Shown here: piece after piece, positions 26,316 through 35,327 of the stretch
How positions within the stretch are numbered: position 1 is the stretch's first letter
How the letters are laid out: each line of letters begins with the position of its first letter
Translations under genes and position numbers: made by a program
From: an uncultured Verrucomicrobiota bacterium
GTDB lineage: Bacteria; Verrucomicrobiota; Verrucomicrobiia; Opitutales; UBA9783
Reading direction: 5' to 3'
Assembly: GCA_946186275.1 (NCBI GenBank)
Contig: CAMHMO010000006.1
Span: 1 to 64,000 of the forward strand
DNA length: 64,000 nt
The notes under the pieces: generated by a model
What the model saw: only the letters and a program-made list of their open reading frames with translations
What the model was told of the DNA's origin: nothing
Databases searched by the model: none

Positions 26316-27449
26316 TTACATCAACAATTCCGACATCCCGCAAACTTCACCAACCTCTTCTTCCGTCAAATACGGCGACATGGGCAGGCTGAAAACGGTT
26401 TGAGATACCTGTTCGCAAACAGACATATTGCTTACATGCGGAAAGTGCTTGTATGCCGTTTGCAAATGAAGCGGTTTCGGATAATAGATAACCGTTGGGA
26501 TGCCACGACTGCCGAATGCTTCCATTACCTGCTTCCGAGCCGACGGATCGGTTGTCCTTAAAGTGTACTGCGCCCAAACGCACGTATCATTTGTCGGGTG
26601 GAGCGGTGCTTGAAAGCGCGATTGGAATGCCTTTGTATAACGTTCGGCAATCTTGTTACGAAGGATAATTTCCTTCGGAAACAATTTCAATTTTTCAATT
26701 AAAACAGCGGCTTGCAATGTGTCCAGGCGGCTATTTTGTCCGATGCGAACATTATCGTATTTTTCGGTTCCTTTGCCGTGTTCACGCAGGCTCCGAATAA
26801 GCGCATCCGCTTCGTCGTCGTTGGTGAAAACGGCTCCGCCGTCGCCGTAGCAACCGAGCGGTTTTGCCGGAAAAAAGCTGGTGGTTGCGATGGCGCAATC
26901 GTGACAAGAGCAAACCATATAATCGTTATGGGTACAGCCGAACCCCTGCGCACAATCGGACATGACCCATAAGTTGTTTTCTTTTGCAACTTCGTTAACA
27001 GCGGTATAGTCGGCAGCCAACCCGAATAAATCGACTGCGATGATGCCGGCTGCTTTTAAAGATTGTTTTTGCGCTTCAAAAACAGCTTCCTTCAGGCTTT
27101 TAATGCTCAAATTGTAGGTTTTGTTATCGATATCGACAAAAAACGGAATGCCGCCGCAGAGCACAACCGCCTCTGCTGTTGCCGCAAAAGTTAAGCTCGG
27201 AACAAAAACGACATCATCTTTTTGCAGATGCATCGCTTGCAGAGCCAGAACTAAAGCATCGGTTCCGTTCCCGCAGGTAATGGCGTGCTTGACGTTTGCA
27301 AAACGTTGCAGTTGATTTTCAAATTCGATCACCTCCGGACCGTGGATGTACTGACCGTGGTCCAAAACCGCACGAATGGTATTATCAAAAGCCTCCCTGT
27401 GCAGTTGATATTGACGTCTCAGATTAATGAACGACATTTTCATAGGCAC
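26316..27449 (-). CDS. wbpE: PLP-dependent sugar aminotransferase, DegT/WbpE family
   Basis: The 377-residue enzyme of the DegT/DnrJ/EryC1 group transfers the amino group of glutamate to a 3-keto UDP-sugar acid. Visible motifs are [45 protein letters not shown], and [20 protein letters not shown] with the lysine that binds PLP, then [12 protein letters not shown]. In the WbpB/WbpE pathway it makes UDP-GlcNAc3NA. Its first codons overlap the wbpD stop by ten bases; MSFINLRRQ, four codons in, is an alternative start. Confidence 0.93.
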   Translation of the reverse strand: MPMKMSFINLRRQYQLHREAFDNTIRAVLDHGQYIHGPEVIEFENQLQRFANVKHAITCGNGTDALVLALQAMHLQKDDVVFVPSLTFAATAEAVVLCGGIPFFVDIDNKTYNLSIKSLKEAVFEAQKQSLKAAGIIAVDLFGLAADYTAVNEVAKENNLWVMSDCAQGFGCTHNDYMVCSCHDCAIATTSFFPAKPLGCYGDGGAVFTNDDEADALIRSLREHGKGTEKYDNVRIGQNSRLDTLQAAVLIEKLKLFPKEIILRNKIAERYTKAFQSRFQAPLHPTNDTCVWAQYTLRTTDPSARKQVMEAFGSRGIPTVIYYPKPLHLQTAYKHFPHVSNMSVCEQVSQTVFSLPMSPYLTEEEVGEVCGMSELLM

Positions 27450-28003
27450 TTTTCAAGTCGATGACTGTTTAGTTGATATCGTAACCCGCAACGGGCGCAT
27501 TTCAAACTTTTAGGTAACTTTTCACCGTACGCGCAACGCCAACCGATTTGTCGTGCGGGATTACCGACAACGCAGGCATAAGGCGGTACGTCTTTTGTGA
27601 CGACGGCTCCTGCTCCGATAAAACAATATTCCCCCAGCGTTACACCGCAAATGATCGTTGCGTTTGCGCCGATAGTTACGCCTTTCTTGACCAAAGTTTT
27701 GAGAAATTCATTTTTTCGTTCGACCGCCGCTCGCGGATTATAAACATTCGTAAAAACACAACTCGGACCGCAAAAAACATCATCTTCCAGTTGAATACCG
27801 TTATAGACGGAAACGTTGTTTTGGATTTTACACCGATTGCCGATACGCACGTTTCGGTCGATGAATACGTTTTGCCCGATGTTGCAATTTTCTCCGATGA
27901 CGGCACCCGGCATAACGTGACAGAAATGCCAAATCTTCGCACCTGCGCCGATGGTACATCCTGCATCAATGCAGGAACTTTCGTGAACAAAATAATCACT
28001 CAT
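27440..28003 (-). CDS. wbpD: Left-handed beta-helix N-acetyltransferase, WbpD/WlbB-like
   Basis: The 187-residue hexapeptide-repeat acetyltransferase starts at 28003 ([15 protein letters not shown]), eight bases inside the end of wbpB. Repeats run through [32 protein letters not shown] and [32 protein letters not shown]. In the pathway it acetylates the new 3-amino group using acetyl-CoA. The C-terminal tail carries three cysteines in [13 protein letters not shown] and EKCL, possibly a small metal site. The order of wbpD before wbpE differs from nothing essential in the pathway. Confidence 0.92.
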   Translation of the reverse strand: MSDYFVHESSCIDAGCTIGAGAKIWHFCHVMPGAVIGENCNIGQNVFIDRNVRIGNRCKIQNNVSVYNGIQLEDDVFCGPSCVFTNVYNPRAAVERKNEFLKTLVKKGVTIGANATIICGVTLGEYCFIGAGAVVTKDVPPYACVVGNPARQIGWRCAYGEKLPKSLKCARCGLRYQLNSHRLEKCL

Positions 28004-28955
28004 GATCCAAACTTTCCTGTGCCAGCTGCAACATGTGAAGAACAGCCAGTCCTTCGTCAATGTTTGTTCGCGGTTGTTGACGAGTCCGCATGCAATCGAT
28101 GAAATGCTGGCACTCGGCCTTTAACGGCTCGGTCGAAGGTAAAGGAATGTCTTCGGGATCCGTCTTTTCAGTGACAACCGATTGCCCGTCTCGCGCATAG
28201 ATGTGACGATAAAGCTGCAACTTTTGTTCGGGCGGCAACATATCGTCGAATACCAGCATACCTTCGGTACCTCCGATAACCATCTTGTGTTCTTTGAAGG
28301 GATGAACCCAGGAGGTGCAAATCTCTACACAAATACCCGAAGCGTAAGCAATATGGATGTCTACGTGATCGGCGATCTTATCTCCAAAGTAACACTGTCC
28401 ATGTGCGGTTATTGAGGCAATGTCGGATTGCACGAGACTATGAACGACGGAAAAATCATGCGGTGCAAAACTCCACAGAACATTTTCGTTTGATCGAACT
28501 TTTCCAAGACTGAACCGATGTGAACGAATATATTTCAGATTGCCAATGGCACCGTCAGCCAGAAGATGTTTAATGGCTTCGATCGCCGGATGATACTGCA
28601 AAAGATGCCCCACAAGCAGTATCTGTGAAGTCTTTTGTAATGTTTCCTTTATGTTCAGCCCTTCCGCTTCTGTTAATGCCAGCGGTTTTTCGACAAAAAC
28701 ATCCTTCTTTGCTTCCAATGCTTCGATGCACAATTTGGCATGCAACGAAACCGGAACGGCTAAGACAACTCCCTGTATGGAAGTTTCCTTTAAAATGTCT
28801 TCCCAAGATCTTGCAGGTATATGATATTTTTCCGAAAAAGTTTTTGCGACTGCTTCAATCGGATCACAAACCGCCGCCAAGGCTCCGAGTTCATGAAAAT
28901 TACGAACCAGATTTTTACCCCAATAACCACACCCGATAACCGCAATGTTTTCCAT
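27996..28955 (-). CDS. wbpB: UDP-GlcNAcA 3-dehydrogenase, Gfo/Idh/MocA family (WbpB-like)
   Basis: The 319-residue NAD-dependent oxidoreductase has the Rossmann motif [15 protein letters not shown] at the N terminus, then [15 protein letters not shown] with the conserved EKP, and the alpha/beta substrate domain from about residue 125. WbpB oxidises C3 of UDP-GlcNAcA to the keto sugar aminated by WbpE; the NADH made is recycled with 2-ketoglutarate in the known enzymes. It sits three bases after wbpA and overlaps wbpD, which supports the assignment over other Gfo/Idh functions. Confidence 0.9.
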   Translation of the reverse strand: MENIAVIGCGYWGKNLVRNFHELGALAAVCDPIEAVAKTFSEKYHIPARSWEDILKETSIQGVVLAVPVSLHAKLCIEALEAKKDVFVEKPLALTEAEGLNIKETLQKTSQILLVGHLLQYHPAIEAIKHLLADGAIGNLKYIRSHRFSLGKVRSNENVLWSFAPHDFSVVHSLVQSDIASITAHGQCYFGDKIADHVDIHIAYASGICVEICTSWVHPFKEHKMVIGGTEGMLVFDDMLPPEQKLQLYRHIYARDGQSVVTEKTDPEDIPLPSTEPLKAECQHFIDCMRTRQQPRTNIDEGLAVLHMLQLAQESLDHE

Positions 28956-28958
28956 GTT

Positions 28959-30239
28959 TTATGCCTCGTAAACTTTGCATCTCGGGTGGTAATCGATCAT
29001 GGCATTCCGCGTATCCACGATGCACTGTGCATGTTCCGCAATCATTCCATAGGACAAATTTTTGTGTTTCGTTAAAATAATACAAACATCGTATTCTGTG
29101 ATGGTATCGGGAGACAAAGAGATTCTCTTTTTGCCTTTTAAAAAAGGATAATCACGAAGAACGGGAATCTCGGGTATGTAAGGATCGCTGTAATCCACGC
29201 AAGCACCAAGCCTTTGCAATCGCTCCATAATCGGAAATGCGGGCGACTCCCGTAAGTCACCGACGTCGGCTTTATAGGTAATCCCGATAATAAGAATATT
29301 CGCCCTTTTTGTTGATTTACATTGTTCGTTTAATGCCTGAACGACCTTCTCAACCACATAGGCATGCACGCGGAAGTTAATTTCTCCCGCCAGTTCAATG
29401 AAGCGCGTATGAATTCCGTATTCTTTGGCTTTCCAGGTTAAATAAAACGGATCCACTGGAATACAATGCCCTCCTATCCCGGGACCCGGATAAAACGGAG
29501 TAAAGCCGTAGGGTTTGGTTTTGGCCGCCTCGATGACTTCCCAAACATCAACGCCCATACGATCGCAAATAATTTTCATCTCGTTAACGGCAGAGATATT
29601 GACGGCGCGAAACGTGTTTTCCCAAATTTTAACCATTTCGGCCGTTGAACAGGAAGAGACGGGTATCACTGTCTTAACGATTTGTGAATATAATTCGATC
29701 ATCTTTTCGGCGCATGCTTCCGTTACGCCGCTGACGATCTTCGGGACATTATCAAAATTCGACTGCGGATTTCCGGGATCTTCGCGTTCCGGTGAATATC
29801 CGAGATAAAAACCAACTCCGACCTTCCCGAAAGCCTTTTCGAGAAGCGGTTGCAGTACTTCAACGGTCGTTCCAGGATAGGTCGTGGATTCCAACACGAC
29901 CAGCACACCCTTGGAAGCGTGATCCGTAATCGCCTTGACACCCGACGAAACAAACGATAAATCGGGTGTATGTTGCTTGGTGAGCGGTGTCGGAAGGCAA
30001 ATCATAATTGCCTCCGCTTCTTTTAACACGGACGGATCGGACGAAAGTTTCAGCTGTCCCTTTTTGATGGCTTTCCGAAAAACGGAAGCATCGAATCCCG
30101 TTATCCCGCTGATGCCCTTCGATAAATCGGTAATTAAATGTTCGTTGATATCAAACCCGATACCCTTAAGCCCTTTCTCGAGACAACGCTTTAATAAAGG
30201 TTGCCCGACATAACCGAGCCCTAAAACTGCTACCTTCAT
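28959..30239 (-). CDS. wbpA: UDP-GlcNAc 6-dehydrogenase (WbpA-like nucleotide-sugar dehydrogenase)
   Basis: The 426-residue enzyme oxidises C6 of UDP-GlcNAc twice with NAD to give UDP-GlcNAcA. It begins MKVAVLGLGYVGQPLLKRC (30239). It has LESTTYPGTTVEVL, SPEREDPGN, the catalytic cysteine in PGIGGHCIPVDPFYLTWKAKEYG, and GITYKADVGDLRESPAF. It is the first gene of the five-gene ManNAc3NAcA set and follows leader element B. Relatives acting on UDP-ManNAc (WecC) share these motifs, so substrate is set by context. Confidence 0.93.
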   Translation of the reverse strand: MKVAVLGLGYVGQPLLKRCLEKGLKGIGFDINEHLITDLSKGISGITGFDASVFRKAIKKGQLKLSSDPSVLKEAEAIMICLPTPLTKQHTPDLSFVSSGVKAITDHASKGVLVVLESTTYPGTTVEVLQPLLEKAFGKVGVGFYLGYSPEREDPGNPQSNFDNVPKIVSGVTEACAEKMIELYSQIVKTVIPVSSCSTAEMVKIWENTFRAVNISAVNEMKIICDRMGVDVWEVIEAAKTKPYGFTPFYPGPGIGGHCIPVDPFYLTWKAKEYGIHTRFIELAGEINFRVHAYVVEKVVQALNEQCKSTKRANILIIGITYKADVGDLRESPAFPIMERLQRLGACVDYSDPYIPEIPVLRDYPFLKGKKRISLSPDTITEYDVCIILTKHKNLSYGMIAEHAQCIVDTRNAMIDYHPRCKVYEA

Positions 30240-30305
30240 GCCTTTAGTTTTCCTGCAGTTGGCTCCGACCAAAATTGCCAACCTTCACGCGATTTGAGCA
30301 GGAAC

Positions 30306-30322
30306 CTCTCTCTCTCTCTCTC
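30306..30322 (-). repeat. Dinucleotide repeat (CT)8.5 in the wbp leader
   Basis: There are eight full CT units plus a C (GA on the transcribed-as-minus strand). The matching place in leader element A has only (CT)3C, so the tract has expanded here. It lies between the hairpin block and wbpA, about 70 bases before its start. Length change by slippage could alter leader spacing, a leader reading frame or ribosome access. Confidence 0.9.
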
Positions 30323-30410
30323 ATGAAGGACGCTTTACAGCTTTTCGCAAAAGCTACCCTGATGTTTCGAGTTTTTTTATCGGATGTAAAGTGTTTTTTT
30401 GTGGAAAATT
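30317..30410 (-). promoter_or_regulatory. Leader element B upstream of the wbp operon
   Basis: This is the second copy of the leader described for 19051-19141. Conserved parts on the minus strand are CTTTACATCCGA (30384-30391 side), the outer pair CTTTAC/GTAAAG (30333-30338 with 30386-30391) and CATGAGAGAG. The inner hairpin here is AGCTTTT-GCG-AAAAGCT (30339-30355). Its sequence differs from the one in A while the stem is kept, which hints at an RNA structure. It occupies the gap between the lgt stop and wbpA. Confidence 0.55.
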
Positions 30411-30456
30411 TAAAAATTTCGGTATGTTAAAAAGGAACTTTTGCTTGAGAATTACT

Positions 30457-31272
30457 TCATCCAAACACACAACCTCCTTGCGGATATTTTTTAACATAAA
30501 AACAACAACCGGCACCGATAAGGACCATGAAAATCGAATAAAATTGTCCGCGCGAAAAACAATCGATAAGTTTCGCGTCCGGTTCGCGGAAAATCTCAAG
30601 AATATATCGGATGAGACCATAGTAAATCAGAAAGCGGCTTGCCAACAGTCCCGGACGTGTTTTCAAGCGGGTATTTTTACGAATGAAATGCAGGCTCAAA
30701 AGGAATAAAAGTAAACCTTCGCCGCCGGCTTCGTATAATTGGGATGGATGGCGCGGCAGGGGACTGTTCGGGAAAATGACCGCCCAAGGAACATCGGTGA
30801 CGGTTCCGTAAAGTTCGCCGTTGATAAAGTTCGCACAGCGACCGAGAAAAATCCCAAAGGTTCCGAGCGGGACGGTCAGATCGGCAAGTGAAAAAACAGA
30901 GTAACGGTAACGACGACCGAACAGCAAAAGTGCCAAAAAAATGCCGATTAACCCGCCGTGGCTCGCCATTCCGCCTTCCCAGACGGCGAAAATTTCAAGC
31001 GGTCGAGCCAGGTAATAGTCGAATTTATAGAATAATGCGTACCCCAACCGACCGCCGAGCAACATCCCGCAAAAAATGGCGAAAAGAAAATTTTGTTGTT
31101 GTGTGCCATTGAGTTTCAGCCTTCCGCGTGTGTGTTCATGTTTGAGGAACCAAGCGGCGAAGACGAAAGCCGACAAATAAGCAACTCCGTACCAACGAAT
31201 ACCCTGTATCGACCACGAAGGCGGGAATTTGACAAGAAACGGATCGAGGTTGTGAACCCAATAACCGAACAT
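30457..31272 (-). CDS. lgt: Prolipoprotein diacylglyceryl transferase Lgt
   Basis: Lgt transfers diacylglycerol to the lipobox cysteine of prolipoproteins in the inner membrane. The 271 residues form about seven membrane segments. Signatures are IRWYGVAYLSAF, GMLLGGRLGYALFYK, WEGGMASHGGLIG, LGRCANFINGELYG and PRHPSQLYEAGGEG. Its length matches the family. It precedes the polysaccharide operon on the same strand. Two candidate small lipoproteins near 60 kb would be substrates. Confidence 0.96.
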   Translation of the reverse strand: MFGYWVHNLDPFLVKFPPSWSIQGIRWYGVAYLSAFVFAAWFLKHEHTRGRLKLNGTQQQNFLFAIFCGMLLGGRLGYALFYKFDYYLARPLEIFAVWEGGMASHGGLIGIFLALLLFGRRYRYSVFSLADLTVPLGTFGIFLGRCANFINGELYGTVTDVPWAVIFPNSPLPRHPSQLYEAGGEGLLLFLLSLHFIRKNTRLKTRPGLLASRFLIYYGLIRYILEIFREPDAKLIDCFSRGQFYSIFMVLIGAGCCFYVKKYPQGGCVFG

Positions 31273-31288
31273 ATCGTTCGTTCAGTTT

Positions 31289-31648
31289 TTACTCTTTTGC
31301 CTTCTCCGAATAACCGTCTTCCTGGCGTTGGAAATTGACCGCGTTTTTCTTCATATACGTGTCGAACAGATCGTCGGCGCTCATCCCGAGGGTTTGAGCC
31401 AGGCAAATGACAAAATGAAGAATATCAATCAGTTCGACCTTGGCGTGTTCAAGATCCGATTTTTGATAATGCGCCCACCATTTCCACGGAACGCAATCAA
31501 CAAGCTCCGAAACTTCCTGCTGTAACGCACGCGTGAACTTTAAGAGCCATTCTTCGGGAGCGTTTTGTAAAATTTTTTGTGCATCCGCACCGAGAATACG
31601 CACATTGAGCTGTTCCTGTTTCTCAAAAAGTGCATCCAGTTTATCCAT
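31289..31648 (-). CDS. Dimeric-type dUTPase (all-alpha NTP pyrophosphatase)
   Basis: The 119-residue all-alpha protein has the metal-binding pattern of the dUTPase_2 group: QQEVSELVDCVPWKWW, then VELIDILHFVICLAQTLG, and the C-terminal YMKKNAVNFQRQEDGY. Such enzymes hydrolyse dUTP to dUMP, keeping uracil out of DNA and feeding thymidylate synthesis. It is shorter than most Campylobacter-type enzymes but has all the Glu/Asp ligands. It lies 16 bases upstream of lgt and just downstream of tRNA-Lys. Confidence 0.85.
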   Translation of the reverse strand: MDKLDALFEKQEQLNVRILGADAQKILQNAPEEWLLKFTRALQQEVSELVDCVPWKWWAHYQKSDLEHAKVELIDILHFVICLAQTLGMSADDLFDTYMKKNAVNFQRQEDGYSEKAKE

Positions 31649-31661
31649 AAACGCCCGAAAT

Positions 31662-31736
31662 TGGTACCACGGCAGGGATTCGAACCCTGAACCAATGGCT
31701 TAAAAGGCCACTGCTCTACCGTTGAGCTACCGAGGC
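31662..31736 (-). tRNA. tRNA-Lys (UUU)
   Basis: Clover-leaf on the minus strand with encoded CCA. The anticodon loop CTTTTAA gives UUU. The TTCGAAT T-loop and its CAGGG/CCCTG stem are perfect. The acceptor stem has a U-U mismatch at the fourth pair and a G-U first pair. Confidence 0.93.
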
Positions 31737-31989
31737 ACATCCGATACATCTTCCATTCAAATCTTTTTAATACCGCCGTCAAGTTTTTTGCGTTAAGTTT
31801 TTTTGTTTTTTTGACGGGAGAAGTTGGGAGAGTGGAATAGCTGTCTAATCCTGCTTATTTTGGCAGTTTCGTGAAAATTTGCAAATTCATTGCCGACGGC
31901 TTCTTCTTTTTGATACCGAGTGATACTTTTGCGTGAGGTGTGTCGGCAGGTTGATTGACGCAAACGGTCGGGTTTGCTGGTATAAGGCA

Positions 31990-32721
31990 ATGCGGTGGAA
32001 GTGTACCGTTGCCTACGACGGAACCGAATTTTGCGGGTGGCAGAGCCAGGTCAATCATAATGCGGTGCAGGATGTGATTGAGGCGCGGTTGTTTGAGATT
32101 TTTAAGCGTTTTGTTCGTATCCACGGGAGCGGGCGAACCGATGCCAGCGTGCATGCGCGCGGGCAGGTGTTTCATTTCGATGCGGATTGGAAGCATGCTC
32201 CCGAGGCGTTGTTGCGCGCTTTGAACCGCAATTTGCCGCCTGCCGTTCGCATTATGCGCGTCGAAGCGGTTGATGATACGTTTCATGCGCGTTTTTCGGC
32301 ACATCAAAAGCGTTATCATTATTACTTCCAACCGTATCCCGCGGATCCGTTTGAAGCGCGCTATGTGTGGTCGGTTCCGTGTCCGAAGCTCGATATGCAT
32401 CTTTTGGAAGCGGCGGCGCGGTGTTTTGAGGGAACGCACGATTTTCGCGGTTTTGCCGGGAAGGTGTTGCCGTGTGAAAATACCGTCAAAACACTGACAT
32501 CGGCGGGTATTTTTAAGGAAAACGACCGCTTTGTTTTATCGCTGACGGGTTCCGGATACCTTTACCGCATGGTTCGGAAAATCATGGGTGCGTTGGTGAT
32601 GGTTGGTATCGGGAAAATTGATATTTACTTCATCGAGCGGCGGTTGCGATTGGAAAATTTAGACTATCCGATCATGACTGCGCCCGCGTGCGGATTGTTT
32701 TTGGAGGAAGTTCTTTATTAA
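31990..32721 (+). CDS. truA: tRNA pseudouridine(38-40) synthase TruA
   Basis: TruA makes pseudouridine at positions 38-40 of many tRNA anticodon arms. The 243-residue protein starts at 31990 (MRWKCTVAYDGTEFCGWQSQ), the family's usual N terminus. The catalytic Asp is in GSGRTDASVHARGQVFHF near residue 55; LLRALNRNLPPAVRI, FHARFSAHQKRYHYYF and GSGYLYRMVRKIMGALVMVG follow. It is flanked by tRNA-Lys and an intergenic stretch, and is probably transcribed alone. Confidence 0.96.
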   Translation: MRWKCTVAYDGTEFCGWQSQVNHNAVQDVIEARLFEIFKRFVRIHGSGRTDASVHARGQVFHFDADWKHAPEALLRALNRNLPPAVRIMRVEAVDDTFHARFSAHQKRYHYYFQPYPADPFEARYVWSVPCPKLDMHLLEAAARCFEGTHDFRGFAGKVLPCENTVKTLTSAGIFKENDRFVLSLTGSGYLYRMVRKIMGALVMVGIGKIDIYFIERRLRLENLDYPIMTAPACGLFLEEVLY

Positions 32722-32972
32722 AGGGCGTTGGATTGACTGTTTGTAAAACCCAGGAAAAAACATAACGGAGCCGTGGCGAATTTCGTTCGGAAATAAAAAA
32801 AGCCGTTACGTACATGGGTTGTTTGAAAGCGGGTGCCCGTTCAATCGTTAAGGGTGTTTCGGAGCATACGTACGCAATATACTTTGTTTTTTACGTGAAA
32901 CACCGCGTGTCCCGAAGAAAACACCGCTTTTCCGGAAAATAATTTCTATTCAGGGCGAGCTTCGTGCGAAAA

Positions 32973-34661
32973 TCAGACTTTAAAGATTGAACCAAAGCTT
33001 TTTCCGAGCAACACCGATGCGCCGATGATGGTGACCGCAAGGAAGGTCATTGCCCAAACGCCCAGAGCGCAGGACAGGAACGTACCGCTCCCGAGGAAGT
33101 TCATCAATTCGTAAATTGCCTTTGTGACGGGATAAAAGGCTCTTTTCTGCGCCAAAACCAACGAGTCGGAAACTTCCAGCATGGCTTGGGAGAAGACGAG
33201 AATGGCACCCGCAATCAAATTGGCGGCGATCAGCGGAACCGTAATGCGGCAGGCGGCTTTCATCGCCGTACAACCGAGACTTTGCGCCGCTTCTTCGTAA
33301 GTGACGGAAATTTGTTGCAGCCCGGCGACGCTCGAACGTACCATCAGCGGAACTTTGCGAACGGCGTAGGCGATAATCAACAACAGCGTCGGATTTTTGG
33401 TCGGATTGAGGAAGGAGAAAACGCATCCGTCCTGCGTCATGGCGAGCAATCCGAATGCCACCACCAGGCTCGGTACCGCCAATGGCATCATGGCACAGGT
33501 GTCGAGCCATTGTCGACCAACCCACTTGGTGCGTACGACCGCAAACGCGACGCCGATCCCGAGCAGAATACTGATGACGGTCGCTCCCGAAGCGTAAATG
33601 AGATTATTTTGAATGGACGGGATTGTGATGGAATCGCCGAGTGCCGCCAGATAATTGGCTTTTGTGAAGGCAACCGGAAAAATCGTTTGGTACCAATCGG
33701 CGGCAAACGAGAACAGGACAACCGCCGCATGCGGTGCCAGTGCCAATCCCGTGACGAGCATGAAAATCAGCATGCAGGCGCACGATTGGAAAACATTCAA
33801 ACGGCGACACGTGCGACCGTGGGAAGCTTTGGCGAGCATGGCGTAACCGTTTTTCCCGAAATACCGCTTCCCGAGCAGGTAGAATGTTGCCGAGAGAACG
33901 AATAAAACACCGACAAGCGCGTACGGGAACGGACTGCTGCCGATTTCCCGCAGTCCGTGGTAAATTTGCACCGACAAAACACGATTGAAGTTGAACATCA
34001 GCGGGACGCCGAGCTCCGTAAAAGACCAGATAAATACGATGGTGCATCCGGCAAACACGCCCGGGCGGATGAGCGGAAACGTGACGGCGCGAAACTTTCG
34101 AAAACCTCGACAGCCGAGATTTTCCGCTACTTCCGATAACGTCGGGTCTAAATTCGCCAGCGCGGCAACGATATTGAGATACAGAATGGGATATAAACTG
34201 AGGGCATTAACGATCATGATGCTGAGCAACGGTGCCGCCCCGACCCAATCGATGGGTCGCGTCAGCCAACTGAGGCGCATGAGCAACGTATTCAGCGCTC
34301 CGTAAGTGCCCAGTAACTGCAAAAATCCGTTTACGCCGACGAACGGCGGCAAAATAAGCGGCAACAGCACCGCGGCGGCAAACGCTTTCTTGCCGAAAAA
34401 TTCGTATTTGTTATAGAGGCAGGCGAGCGGAACGGCGAGGCAAAGGCTGAGGACGGTGGAGCCGATACCGATTTTTAAAGCATTGATGATGCCTTCAATG
34501 TAGACGGGATTTTGGAAGACAACAGCAACGTAACGAAGCGTAAAGCGATTTTGTTCGTCAAAAAAACCGCCTTGGATGACCTTCCAAATCGGCCAAATAA
34601 AAAAACACCCGAAGAACAGAAACGAAGCCGTGTAGACGAAGACCGCGAAACGCCTTGACAT
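32973..34661 (-). CDS. ABC transporter permease, two fused permease domains (iron/thiamine type)
   Basis: The 562-residue inner-membrane protein has about 12 membrane segments arranged as two permease domains, each with an EAA-type loop that contacts the ATPase: EVAENLGCRGFRKFRAVTFPL near 175-195 and EEAAQSLGCTAMKAACRITVPL near 455-475. This fused layout is typical of ferric iron (SfuB/FbpB/FutB) and thiamine (ThiP) importers. Neither an ATPase nor a binding protein lies next to it, so partners must be encoded elsewhere. About 250 bases without a gene separate it from truA. Confidence 0.87.
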   Translation of the reverse strand: MSRRFAVFVYTASFLFFGCFFIWPIWKVIQGGFFDEQNRFTLRYVAVVFQNPVYIEGIINALKIGIGSTVLSLCLAVPLACLYNKYEFFGKKAFAAAVLLPLILPPFVGVNGFLQLLGTYGALNTLLMRLSWLTRPIDWVGAAPLLSIMIVNALSLYPILYLNIVAALANLDPTLSEVAENLGCRGFRKFRAVTFPLIRPGVFAGCTIVFIWSFTELGVPLMFNFNRVLSVQIYHGLREIGSSPFPYALVGVLFVLSATFYLLGKRYFGKNGYAMLAKASHGRTCRRLNVFQSCACMLIFMLVTGLALAPHAAVVLFSFAADWYQTIFPVAFTKANYLAALGDSITIPSIQNNLIYASGATVISILLGIGVAFAVVRTKWVGRQWLDTCAMMPLAVPSLVVAFGLLAMTQDGCVFSFLNPTKNPTLLLIIAYAVRKVPLMVRSSVAGLQQISVTYEEAAQSLGCTAMKAACRITVPLIAANLIAGAILVFSQAMLEVSDSLVLAQKRAFYPVTKAIYELMNFLGSGTFLSCALGVWAMTFLAVTIIGASVLLGKSFGSIFKV

Positions 34662-34747
34662 AAACGTCTACTCTTAGTAGACAGAAATTTTTATCGTTTG
34701 TCCATCTCTTTTTTATAAAATCCCGTCTGCGGTGATTTTTAACCGCA

Positions 34748-35131
34748 TCAGTCGTACAAAAAGATCGGTTCGAACGTCTGCTTGCCGCCGGGGGATAAAA
34801 CGAAATTTTCGCCTTCCGACCATTTGGAGTCGTTGATGAGAACCTTAAATTCAATCGGTTGTTTCCCGGATGCGTGAAAGCACCACGCTTGTTCCTTTTC
34901 ATCGAACGTCAACGCTAACCCTTTATCCCAACTGAGGTTTTTCGCGCCTTCGCCACGAATAAACAGCGTGTTGCCGAATCCAATGTCGCACTTCATGACG
35001 GCAAGCGCAGACTTACGGGCACACGCCTTCCGTGTTTTCGGTTTCGCTTCGCAAGTGCACTTCCCTTGGCATCCGCAGGATTTTTTGGATTTCTCCAGTT
35101 TCTTTTGAACAGCTTTGAGTTTTGTTTCCAT
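34748..35131 (-). CDS. Small protein: Cys-rich basic N terminus plus CBM48/isoamylase-N-like domain
   Basis: The 127 residues divide in two. The first 40 are Lys-rich and hold a cysteine cluster CGCQGKCTC that could bind metal. The rest resembles the early-set domain found at the N terminus of glycogen branching/debranching enzymes: NTLFIRGEGAKNLSWDKG, WCFHASGKQPIEFKVLIND and the closing GENFVLSPGGKQTFEPIF. No catalytic domain follows. It may bind glycogen or another glucan; function is unproven. A good sigma70-like promoter precedes it, so it is transcribed on its own. Confidence 0.75.
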   Translation of the reverse strand: METKLKAVQKKLEKSKKSCGCQGKCTCEAKPKTRKACARKSALAVMKCDIGFGNTLFIRGEGAKNLSWDKGLALTFDEKEQAWCFHASGKQPIEFKVLINDSKWSEGENFVLSPGGKQTFEPIFLYD

Positions 35132-35151
35132 GACAGGTTCTGAGCAGTTTT

Positions 35152-35180
35152 ATTATAAAGGAAATTAGTGTAGGGTGCAA
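35152..35180 (-). promoter_or_regulatory. Sigma70-type promoter for the CBM48-like gene
   Basis: On the minus strand TTGCAC (35175-35180) and TATAAT (35152-35157) are 17 bases apart. The predicted transcript starts about 15 bases before the ATG at 35131, so the leader is short. Confidence 0.65.
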
Positions 35181-35327
35181 GAGGGGGAAGAAGGCGGGAG
35201 AGAGGATGGCTTTTTTGGGGGGCTTTAAAAAAATCAACAGCTTCGGTTTTGATAAGACACGGGATGGTGCCGCTTGTTCATGAAGCAAATTTTCTTCAAA
35301 TGTTTTTCATCTGCACCGCTAATCCGT

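Noticed and set aside
31666-31736. tRNA-Lys (UUU) as a pseudogene because of a U-U mismatch in the acceptor stem
   Set aside because: All other stems, loops and CCA are intact; single mismatches occur in working tRNAs.
32853-32904. 8-bp inverted repeat GGTGTTTC/GAAACACC downstream of truA
   Set aside because: The 36-base loop is large and there is no T-run; too weak for a terminator call.
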